This document shows, one piece after another, positions 50,015-62,000 of a stretch of DNA of 64,000 nt. How positions within the stretch are numbered: the first letter of the stretch is position 1; the number at the start of each line of letters is the position of its first letter. The notes under the pieces were generated by a model. It did not search any database. It saw only the letters and a program-made list of their open reading frames with translations, and was not told the origin of the DNA. The stretch lies in contig OY855912.1 of NCBI GenBank assembly GCA_963693305.1, positions 4,733,501 through 4,797,500 on the forward strand, written 5' to 3'. The stretch comes from Meandrina meandrites (Eukaryota > Cnidaria > Anthozoa > Scleractinia > Meandrinidae). The position numbers and the translations under genes were made by a program.

Positions 50015-53000
50015 TGTGCTGCCTTTGTGATGACATCTGCAAACGGTTAGACATTCTAGTCTTCTCGGATAAGGACGATAAACCGTAGGTCCTGTCTCCT
50101 GCATCTTCACGGTTATGGTCAGCAGGGGACGTTAAAGAAATGACTCGAGTCATTCGCAAAGTGTAGGGCATGGAGTTCCCGGTGTTGTGGTCTGGTCTTG
50201 TTCTGAAATTACATTGGGGGCATCTGTATAAATAAATCCTCATTCGTTGTAAACTGCTTAATTGCAGTCTGTCTAAGTCCCCCGCAAAGTGTTGTAAAGC
50301 GCATTGAGCATGCGCTATATAAATACCGTAATTATTATTATTAATTATTAATTATTCTGAAGTTGCAATTGGTTACAGCATAACGTACACACTGAAACGA
50401 TAAGCTTGCGTGCTAAAAATGGCTCTTGCTTTTTACTTACTTTGGAAAGAATCCACTGCTAGTTTATTCAACTGTGTGGATTCAAGTCTCACAAGAGATG
50501 TTTGAAGAGGGACCTGAACAAAGAAAACAATCAAAACGAACATTCCTGTCAACAACTTTTATTAACAAAAAAATATGCAAGTTATTACCAGAAACAATCT
50601 TTACCAAATTGTGAAAATCACTATCAGGCAAAGGCAGGAGAACATGCAACCAATGGCAAGCGCGGAAAAACACGTAACAGGTGGCAAGCGCGGGAAAACA
50701 CGTACCCAGTGGTAAGCTCGGGAAAATATGTAACCAGTGCCAAGCGCGGGAAAACACGTAACCAGTGATAAGCGCGGGAAAACATGTAATCAGTGGTAAG
50801 CTCGGGAAAATATGTAACCAGTGCCAAGCACGGGAAACACGAAACCAGTGGTAAGCGCGGGAAAACATGTCACCAGTGGTAAGCGCGGGAAAAAATGTAA
50901 CCAGTGCCAAACGCGGGAAAACAGGTAACCAGTGGTAAGCGCGGGAAAACATGTAACCAGTGGCAAGCGCGGGAAAACATGTACCCAGTGGTAAGCGCAG
51001 AAAAACGTAACCTGCGGCAAGCGCGGGGCAACATGTGGTGAGTGGCAAGCGCGAGAAAACAGAAGTTGGGTAGTCGGCGCATTTTAGTTTCTGAGACGTC
51101 AGGAAAGCACCAAATGCAACACGACAGTTGACAAACATAAGATGGATATCAACTCACTCTGCTGTACTTGACGAGTTCAGCTAAACCACTCCACGTCCAC
51201 TCCGCTTTGTCTTTTTTATGACTTGCTGTTAGAGTAAAGAAAAAGACATAATAACATTTTGGCACAGTCCAGCAAGAATTAGCTTACGAACATGGCGTAC
51301 GCTTACTTGAGAAATGTCGGGATCCAGCTTGCGAGTGTTCGGCTGTTCGCGTAATTTTAGTTTTGACTGAAGAAAAATTCTTTGAGTTCTTGTACGAAGA
51401 TTTACTTTAAACAGCGATGTATCGATCTTATAACACTGGTACTTAGTAAGCTATAGCACACAATGAGATGAAATGATGTACGAACCTTTCGATGATCGTC
51501 CAAGAGTTCCTCGGACCTTCACCGTACCTCGGATGGTGCCATCCTCGCCTCGTACGAGAGCCTCTCTGCAAAAAGAAAATACAAAAAACCCATTCAATTA
51601 AGCCCTTGAGAGCTGAAAAAAGTAGCATTTAAACTCGTCAGTTTAATTTTACATTTAACGTTAACCGGGCCGCGGGCCACCTTAAACGGGTATACGGGAA
51701 GCTCCTTGAGGGGCATGATGTTTACAAGGAAGAGTGAATATCATTGACCACAGTGGTAAAAATTTAAATGCATGTTTACGGTGGTCATTTGCTTAGCTTC
51801 GAGACAGTTAGTTTACAAGTACGCCACTAAAAATTTCAAAAACACAAGATGGTTAAAAATCCCAACTAGCAGGAGGCAGACCAGTTGACTATTTACAAAT
51901 CGTACTCGAAACGTTAAACTCGGGCGACCGCGACCAAATCCAGCAAGTGTCAGGTTAGAACCTTGGGGCAGTGACGTAAACCACTCGGTAAGTTCCCTTC
52001 ACAGCATCAATTTTGACTTGTTCTTTAATGATTTTACTTACCATTCCAAGTGGCAATGTTCAAAATAGTTATACTACGCAAAACATGATTTTTAATTTTT
52101 AACACCACTTACCTTCCAAATCTGAAGTAATGCATCGCAAACTCCATCATGGAGTGTTTATCGGAGTTATATTGGGAATTGTCAGATTTAGTGGACTTGA
52201 CACTGCCTGCCCGGCCACGCATCTCTCCAGACATTGGCCCGTCCGCGTCTAGACTCAGCAGACTCCCTACTGACGCCGCTTTTACCAGATTACTGGGACG
52301 TACTGCCGGCACAGCTTGAGGGTCCTAGAGTTCAAACAACAAATTTGTTCATTCTTAGATTTATTTTACTTTAGGTTTTAATTTCCAAGTTAATTTTCTA
52401 ATTTCCACTGAGTGTGGATAAAGCTCACGTGACCACAAGGGCGGAAATTCTCGCCATTTATAACAAGTTCTGTTCAGTGTATCTATCTGTTTAAGAACGT
52501 TCTAAATGTGCAAAGACTGCGTTTAACTCCAAATAGAATTTAAAAATTAGTCCTTGTTGTTTACGTTCGCCAAAAAAGAGAAAACTGAGGAAACATGCTT
52601 TGTTCCGGCGACAAATAGACATTTGTAAAACGACTCCTTTACTACATCCAACTGAGAAAGAAGAAAGGCGAGAATGTAAAGCACATACTGAGTTTTTAGA
52701 GACAGAAGTGGAAGATTGATTGGAGGTGTTTCCAGGAAGTGAATAACGTCTGTCGAGAGCAATGAATACCCTGCCACTGAGCCTGGGTTTAAACAGCTTA
52801 GAAGAACAAGATAAGAAGGAAGGTACAGTAAGAGACAACAACAACAACACACGTTTATTCACCTTGGTTTACATGAAGTGCAATACAAGAATTAAACGAC
52901 CATAACTGGTCCACCCAGGATAACTATAGGAGCTAATCTAAATGGGTGGCTGATCTGACAAACTAAAGACAATAACAACAACAGTTCCATCACAACAACA

Positions 53001-56000
53001 GCAAGATGATCAAAGATTTCAAGATGTCCAATAAGGATGGAGATAAAAAATAGAACATCAATACCAAATGATTCCCTTATATGAGAAATTTAAGACAAAC
53101 TCGAGATAGCACTAGTTACACACAAGAAGTTCTGCAGTATATCGGTACAGCGGTTGTACGTATTACGCATGTACATCCGGCGACTTTGAGCTACTTAGTG
53201 TACTTTGTGTGTGTTTAGAATAAACCATAGTGGCTTCTCCAAAGCAAGTTCCAAATATCGGAGGATAAACGTTTTGATAACTTGTTCATTTGCAAAAACG
53301 AGTCGGCAGAGAATGAGAGCAACTTGCGAGCAAGTGATGTCTTTAATTTCAAGCCCTTAAGTAAGCTGGCTGCAAAGTAGAATTTTTAAAGCCATATAAA
53401 AGACAACGAAATATATCTTATGGATTCTACAGTCTTCAACAAGGTAGACCAAGAAAAACATACGATCGCTGAGTAATAGAGAAAAGAAACTGTACGATAC
53501 CTCTTGAATGTGCGTCACAAAATCAGCTGGAAAATATCCACCGTGGTTGTTAAAGATTCCGTACACCCAGCCTTCCTCCAGATCATCTTTAGGAACGATT
53601 TTGATCACGTCGCCTTTCTTGAAATTAAGAAGTGATGGCTCGGGGGACACGTGATCGTACAAAGCCCGTACATATTTCACTTCCTATGAAAACAAGAACA
53701 CAGTTTCATTTTAACTTGTCACATAATACACCCAGTTCGAATTTTCTAACAGTGATTCGCTTTGATAGCAGTACGTGCCAATTTTAAAATCTTCAAAAAG
53801 GCTATTTCAACCTTTCATTTGTAAAATCTACCGTTTCTACTAAAAGTTAACATAAATAAAACAGCTAAGCACAAGCGCTCAGTAAATATGATGAACAATG
53901 GATAGAAAAAGTAAAAAAAGCAACTGCCATACACGCTCGATGTATCTAACTTGTGCTTATCATTAAAATTTAAACTTAACAAATGATTTTAAAATGGCGA
54001 GGACAACATTGATAACAAACTATAGAAACAGTTACCTTTTCTAAATGTCGCAGATATGTGTCAATGATCTGTTTTGCCTCTGTTGCCTGTAAAAATAATG
54101 ATTTCAATAAATGACAGAACCAAATATCATACAACTGTATGAACTTTGAGATTCAAAACAATTGTGTCATAAAAAAACATGGAAGATGGGGACTGAAAAA
54201 CGAAGAAAACAAATCAAACTAACCCTCTCTGTATTAATGACAACTTTGACTTCCTTTGTAAGCGTCAGTGTTAATTTATCTTTGACTGCCTTCAACTTGA
54301 CCAACTCTGTGTACCTGGTGAATGTCAAAAGTCATATTTCATTTAGTTTTAAGCTCCAGAGTATTGCATAGTGGCAGCCGGGAACAAGTTTGGTCCACGA
54401 CAAATCTTCGTCGAAGCAAACAACGAGTTCCCGTTTCTAATTATCCAATCAAAACACAGCACGACCACTCGTGAGCATTGTCATTCCAGCTAGTGTGAGC
54501 CCGCGGTTCCTTTCACGAGGTTGCTATGGAAGTATGAGTAATTCGTATGCTCTTGCACTTTTTTGAATGAAAACTCGGCGAAACGGAACTCACACCCAAA
54601 TATAACGTAGAAGTTCAACTAGAACGCCTACAGCAGTAGAAGACAAGCTAATGAAGTGGACAGTTACTTACGGTATGTTCCTCACGATCTCCAGTTCATC
54701 TGTTATCTTCTCTCTCTTTACCAGCTTGATACCGTGCTCAGAAACGGCTAAGTAATGCACATCTGGCAACTCATTCTGACCCTAAATGCATAAAAAATGT
54801 TCCAGTGATTAAAACGATCTTTCAAAACGAATTACTGTTGTCTAGGAATTCCTCGAAACTAGAAAGGTTTCCTTCGCTAGACTATTAACCAACAAAAAAG
54901 CAATAATGCCTTGGGCTCACCTTGACTACAAAGAATCTACTGAAGTAGAGAGGAAGTTGTCTGGCCGCCTCGATAATGATGTCTTCCACAGGAACACTTG
55001 AGTGAGGTCTCTCGGGTGTTATGCCATACTTTTCTGCATAAAATACAACAAAAGGAATAATAAGAATTCAAACAATTCTGCATTTGACAGTAAGACCCCC
55101 GCTCTCTCGAACTTCCGCCATCTCAAACAAAAAGTCAATCTCTGGTCGTATTTTTTCAGTCCCTTATTGTAAAAATAACCCCTGTATCTTGAACTCCGCG
55201 CTCTATCTCGAACAACTTTTCTTTTCCTTTAAGTTCGAGATAGCGGGCCTCTTGTCTGAACTAAAAGAAACACAAAAATGCTATGATTTCAATTCACGTT
55301 TTATTTTAAGTACTTTTTAAGCTAGCGATAAATACGCAAACACGGCAAATTCATAACTGTATGTCGCTAACTAACTTACGCAGTAAAAGTTGCATTCTTT
55401 TGCAGTCCTCCCTGGACATTTTACAACAGCAGTTTGAATAAGAATCACGAAGGATCTGCAAGATACAAAACCGCAAGTGAATGCGTAAGTGGAAATAGCC
55501 ATAAAATATGAAATTAAGAAAACAAGTTAATGTTAATTTGCACAGACCTGCAAAAATATCAACCGCTGCATCAGATTGTTGTTCACTTTCTCGTCCGCCG
55601 CAAAAACCTAGAATGCAGAAAAAAGAAAAACGTATAACCACGACAGTGAGATGAGGAAATGACTAGAAACTGTGCTTATTGTACGGAGTATTTCTACCGC
55701 CCTCCCCGGATTAGATGCTCGTCCAATGGAGGGTTTCACCCAGCCAGCGTGTAATTCGCCGGTACGCATTTATACACCTGGGTGAAGAGAGGCACTGTGA
55801 GAGTAAAGTATCTTGCCCAAGAACACAACACAATGACCCCAGCCAGGGCTTGAACCCGGACCGCGCACTAACCGTTATAGACTGCAAAACAATCGCATTT
55901 TTTGCGAGCACGCGCGGTCTTTAACACGCCCTGGTGGGCGAGGCTCGCGCGACGATCGGCGCTTGGCGCCTTCAGATAAGCAATTTAACGATTTTAGAGA

Positions 56001-59000
56001 AAAAAACCCGCTGTTTTGCAGTCTATAACCATTAGGCCAACGCGTCTTTCGACTGTGTTGCGTCAGAAAGTAAGTGAAGCACTTGGCTGATTATCAACTT
56101 GAAGTTGATAAAGGTACATAAGCAGCTATGTCGAATTTCGAAAGTGGACGTTTTGTGTAAGCCCTTCCTCATCCGATACAAAACACACCAGAAAAATTCG
56201 CTACAGTAATTTACTTGCCTTGCCAACTCGGTAATCACTGATTATCAACTCACCTCCTTGCGAATGGTCAACTTCCACTTGACGTGACCGTACGATAAAT
56301 ACGGTCCGGTAGATCTGGGATGTAACACTGTACTGTTCTGTTTGTCTGACAATACAACAAAGCCTAAATTGGACGAAGCTCGTTTGTGAAACCCTGGTCT
56401 TTCCTTAGGAGCACTCTCCTTTCTCCCCGGGGTACCCACGGAAAAACTAAAACTGTCCCCGTGTTTGAGAGGCGAGGCTGGACCAGGAGAGCGAGGCTCT
56501 TCGGCTCCCGACTTGGCTTGCAAGGCAGCCACTGTCAGCGCTATCTTGTCAGTGGTTCGTCTCGTGAGCCCCGGTCTCTGGGGTGTGTTTACATCCTCTA
56601 CTGCAATGCTGTCTTCAGAGATGGGCGGAGGAGGTGGCGGAAACGCCTCTGTAACAGAAGAGGCTTGGTCTTGTTGAGTAGAGGTGGTTGCTGGAGGTAA
56701 TGATGTTGAACGAGGAGGGATGAGTACCAGAGGCGATGGAGGGGGAGGTATGGGGGACTGCAGTGGCGGAGAATGTCTACCATCCGAAAATTCAGAAGGA
56801 GGCAAAAGAACTTCAACTGTGGTCTCTCCATTATGACTTACAACATGGCCGTTGGTAGCAACACTTGCGGAGGCAGATGATGAGGAAGCCTCTTCCGCTT
56901 GGTTAAGTAGCTCTTGGGGTGTAGCTGGACCCGCAGCAGCAAGTATCTGCTGCATCTGCTCCAGCTGCGACTGTTGCTGTTGTGCCAGCATCAGCAGCTG
57001 CTCCTGTTGTTTCTGAGAGGCTACAGTCTGTTGTTGCTGAAGAAGAGCTTGCTGAGCTATCAGCCGCTCGATCAGAACCTGCTGCTGCGCTGCTAGCATT
57101 GCTGTGTCCATAGTGGCAGGGTACAGGGGACCACCCATGACAGGACCAGCGCTTGCCTGAGGGAGCCCCATAAGGGGTCCGTTTGCTTGTGGCATGCCGT
57201 AGTACACGGGTGCACCGGGCATCATACCTGGAAAACCATTCGCTGGGATCATTCCAGGATACCCATTCCCTTGAGTTGGTGCTGCTGGATGCAAAGCGTA
57301 CCCATTCCCTTGTGTGGGAGGCTGTCCTGCAGGATGCCCATTCACAGCCGGTGCTGTCGATACACTTGCAGTGGAAGCACTAGCCGCTGTTGTGTTTGGC
57401 TGATTAACTCCTCCACCGCCTTTCAAAGCTCCCTGTAGCGCTAACTCGTCTGACAAGCCTTCCACTCCTTGTGACAGAACAGGATCAAATAAACTGTCCA
57501 CAAAATCCTTGACCTGTTTGGGCGATTCTAGTTTGTCTGTGCTTTCTATAGACTGCAGTGAGTCGTTGTCTCCAGCCTCTCTGCTTGAGCAAGAGGAATT
57601 GTCTCTTGAAATTCTCCTTTCACTTTCTTCTACGAACACACTGTCCTCGACACACAGATGTGTAACTTTCTCGTTTTCAACAAACGCCCGACTGGCTCGC
57701 TGAGCCTTCCTCCGCATCTCTTTCATCAGTTCGCTATCTTCCTCCTGGCGTGGTGCCTGCTGCACCTCCACGCGCCTGCTCTTCAGCTGAACCACGCGAG
57801 CCTGCATCGCGGACTCAAAAGGATCATCGGTTGTATCTTTAGTGCCAGACGTGGTGCTGCTACCAGTTGAAAGGACACGTTCTCGTTGTTCACGCATTTT
57901 CTTTGCCTTCGCAATAACCTCAGCCATGGACAGCTGGGGACCGCCACTGTCTCTCTTCTTCCTATCTTTGTCCTTCTTGGTTGGCTTTCTCCTTAGAATC
58001 ACTCGCTCAGTTGGCGGTACCACTGGCGGCGGTGGGGGAGGGGGTGGTGGGACAAATGCTGGTGGGGGTGGAGGGGGTGGTGGTACAAACACTTGAGGAA
58101 ACGGGGAAGGGTGTGGGGCTTGTTCCACATGAGCAGAGCTGCTTCCCAATCGATACCTTTGGACGAGTTTGTCCTCTACCGGTCCCTGAGAACTGATGCT
58201 GGCGAGTCTTGCCGATGTAGCCGCACTTAACGCATCTTCCCGCTGCGTGTGTGGCGGAGATGATGGTGGTTGGTGATCAACAAACGAGAACTTGTGGGCA
58301 ATTTCTGCTACGCTTTTACCACGAGCTTGTGGCATGTGAAGACTGGAAAGAAAAAAAAATGATTCAATTTGTAAGGTTGAAGTTTAAAAGAAAAAACCTT
58401 AGAATGGCAGGGAAGGTAAGGAGGAACGGCAGAGGAGATGGACAAGGATGGAAATGTATCACCAAAATCTGTGTGTTACTTGGCACTTGGACGAAAAATG
58501 GCGCACATATGCACAGACGCATTCAAAAAACTTGTAAACGAACGAACCAACCAACCAACCAACGAACGCACGCACGCACGCAAGTACGCACGCACGGACG
58601 CACGAACACTTACGTAGAAAAATTAGCACTTACTTTGAAAGTGTCTTCAGCTGACTTTCATGAACAGTGTGACCTGGTTTAACTGTCAACAGCGACGAGG
58701 AGCGAGACAAAGGGAAGGCTGGCGGGTATTCCAGTTCAGAAACAAGATCAAGAACATAGTCTCTGCCGGCAAGAGAACAATGCCAGTCACTGCTCTCAAG
58801 ATCAACACTCCATCCTTTTGGATCTTCGATGCCCCTACGAATAACAAGAAAAAAAATGTCTACCAGGTGGATTATGTTTAGAAAGTTGTTAACAGAGCTT
58901 CCTCAGATACGAGCCTCAAAGAAGTGAAGTGTGTCATCAACCAGTTGAGCTCGGAACTAGAAAGATAAAAGACTCTTCGCTATTTATTGTGACATGCAAT

Positions 59001-62000
59001 AATGAGATCAGTACAGGTAAAAGGTACTTTAAAATGTTCTCTAAACATAAACGATTTTTTTAGCTATTTTATTTTATTTTTATTTTGTGTAACACCTATA
59101 AACCAGCTTGTGAGATGTCGTAGCCTTTGACCATTCAAGTCTGACTTGTGAAAGCTCACCATTTTACAATCTTGGACAAAACTGTGGACACACTTGGCCA
59201 AGTTTCCACTAATTTAGGTACCACGGATCAGTTTTACAACCCCCCCCCCCCCCCCCCCCCCCCCAGGGCTCGACACTAACGGTAGCCAACTAGCAACAGA
59301 CTAGTAGAAATTCAGTTTTGGCTAGTGGGTTTTCAATTTCCACTAGCCACTTTGGCTAGTAAACAAAATGAAATTGGCCGAACTAGTTTCTGTCATTCAC
59401 AAGGAAGCCATACGCAAACAATTTTCTCGGAATTTCTTTTTTGTTGACATACCATATTACTGGGCATTGCTGTTCAGCACGTATGCAAATTTAAGACTGT
59501 TTACTTTTCGTTGCGTGGCATTTGACAAACAAGACAGCATTTTCTGAAAGCACACATCGATGTTCTTTTTTGTTTCGAAATTAGTAGAACAAAACACGAG
59601 CTTCTCCTGATTAAATCATGCGCAAAATCGTGCGGAACTATAAAGGGATAACATTTCATTTTGCGTAACAACACATCGGTGATTTGTCATCATATGCATA
59701 CTGACAAAGCTTGCCACTACAAAAATAATTAGAGAAAGATTTATATCCTTCCAAATTTAAATCAGCCGTTTTTAGCATTTGAATTTCGCCAACAACAGTT
59801 TGCAGTATTGTTCAGATAGTTGTTTTGCTTTTGAAACGTTTCTACCCCGGCACCTGTTTGTAAAGAAGACCTGACAGTGTTAACAATGACATCTCGGTGT
59901 CTCGATATTTTTCCAAAGAAGTCTCACAGAAAAACAGAGTCCTGAAAGTCTTAACGGGAAAATCTCTGGATTTTCCTTTGTGAGCTGTCGGCCTGAGAGA
60001 TTTGATGTAAGGAAAACACAAGGCCATTGAACAAAATTAAAACCAGCGCAATTCATTGAGATGATAAATTCGTTCGCTGCGTTTAAACCAGTCAAGCGTG
60101 ACACAAGCTGTGCCGACTGTGTCAAGCGGTTTGAGACGTGAATATTGTTGCTTTTTCTTAAAATTCTATAATCCCGGGCATAATGGATATAAGAAGATAT
60201 TTAACTGGAGACATCACCGCTTGGCTAGTAAAAATTTTTTTTGGCTAGTAACATCTAAGTTGTCACTAGCCACTAGGCTAGTAAGTTGAAAAGTTAGTGT
60301 CAAGCCCTGAGCCCCCCCCCCCCCCCTCCCCCCCTCCCCCCCATTTCAATGTTGTCAATGCTGTCGTGCTGTGAAAAAAATGCCCGATGAACCGCAAACC
60401 CCATGAAACAACATCGAGTAAGGAGAGACGGGGATAAAATACTTTTTACCCGCTTGCAAGTCAAGACATTTGCGAAAAATGCGCGAAATGCCTGTGTTTC
60501 AACTAGTTTTGTCCAAGCTTGTAACTTAGCGTGTTTGCACAATAACGTATCTGTCTAACTTGTATCTAAGTGTAAGAAGACATTTGACAACAAATGAAAC
60601 ACATTTTCACCTATCCTTGAGTATTAAGGCAGCGAGTTCTTCTCCAGTAGTACAGGATTCAACTTCTGCTGTCCTTCTTTCTCCTATACAAGAGACAAGA
60701 AAAACGGTTCTATGTAAAACTTTTCTAAGTGACAGCCGAAAGTCTGCCCATAGGGTAAGGGTTAGGGGTAGGGTTAGGGCTTCTTGTAAAGGTTAGGGTT
60801 AGGTCTTCTTGTTAAACAAGGGTGATAACTAATTATGGGCGCTGTTCGTTTACAACAGGCTTGACTGCAAGAGAGAAACTTAGGAGCTTTCGCACGTGGT
60901 TGCATACAATAGAGGTGGTTGCTTAAAAAGGTGGGCTCGACTTTTTATGGACTAAACGGCATTCAACTTGATACTAGAGTAACAAAGACTGAGTAACGAT
61001 TTAATTAGACGGCAAAATAACAAATATTTCACAGAAAAAGGCTAAAATCATTCCATACCATCGGGAAAGTGACACTCGACAGCCATGTTGGTCCTCGTCT
61101 TTGCTGCTTGCCATTCTAAATGCGTAGGAGGGTGAGATCGTGCCACAGCAGACCCATTCATGTCCCAGCACAGCATCTTATGCTGGCAATAACTTTTGTA
61201 GCCGTTGAATGCTTGATCAGAAACGTACCTGACATAAATGGAAATAAAAGAGTTTTAAGCTTGACAGTGAGAACAAAATAAACAAAACTGAGTTATACCC
61301 AATTCACACCAATGCTTAAACATGTTTAAATGTTGTTTAGTTAAACGCGGTTTAAAATTGTTTTCTTCATGGAAGTTGCTGACTGATGTTTATCAACTTC
61401 AAATTTGGCACAATGAAAGCACAAGTTAAAGCATACTTGAACCCTATGTAAAATTTAGTCTGTCAGCTGTCTGTTGCTGATTTTCATTTTCTTAAACCTG
61501 GTTTAACTAAACATGTTTTGTTGGTGTGAATCAGGTATTAGAGAAATTGATTTATCTCCATTCAATTGTCAGTCCTGGGTTACTGGGTTAATAGAGGCAC
61601 TGTAAGAATATTTTAAATGCATTGGCCAAGAACACACAGCACAGTGATATCTGACCGATCCACTAGACAAATTCCTGAGAACAGATAACATTAAATACCG
61701 CTTACTTGAGTAGATGTTTGTAAAGTCTTGCTGATGGAGCGAAACAGCACAGGAACAGCGCAAGAAGAAGCCACCCTCGCTCATTGCTTACATCAGAATG
61801 GTTTCCCCAAGTTTGATTACAAAGATGGCAGTACATTTCCTCACGCAGTTCAGGTTTGAAAATACCCTAAATATGATAAGACAACAACAAATAACACGCC
61901 ATGCAAATGTTAACAGGAGTGCGTTGCGTAGAACTCCAAATTAATTCTTGTGATCATCAGTGCTTCCATTAGATTTGCAGTTTTTCGACATTTAACCCGC

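Noticed and set aside
50645..51062. CRISPR-like regular repeats
   Set aside because: Units are contiguous without spacers and lie in a eukaryotic intron: a minisatellite.
50482..51138. 218-codon minus-strand ORF with repeated FPRLPLVTCF-like segments
   Set aside because: Produced entirely by the 28-bp minisatellite; the true exons nearby are 50441-50513 and 51158-51225.
56386..58196. Plus-strand ORFs opposite the large myosin exon
   Set aside because: Shadow frames of a GC-biased, proline-coding exon on the other strand.
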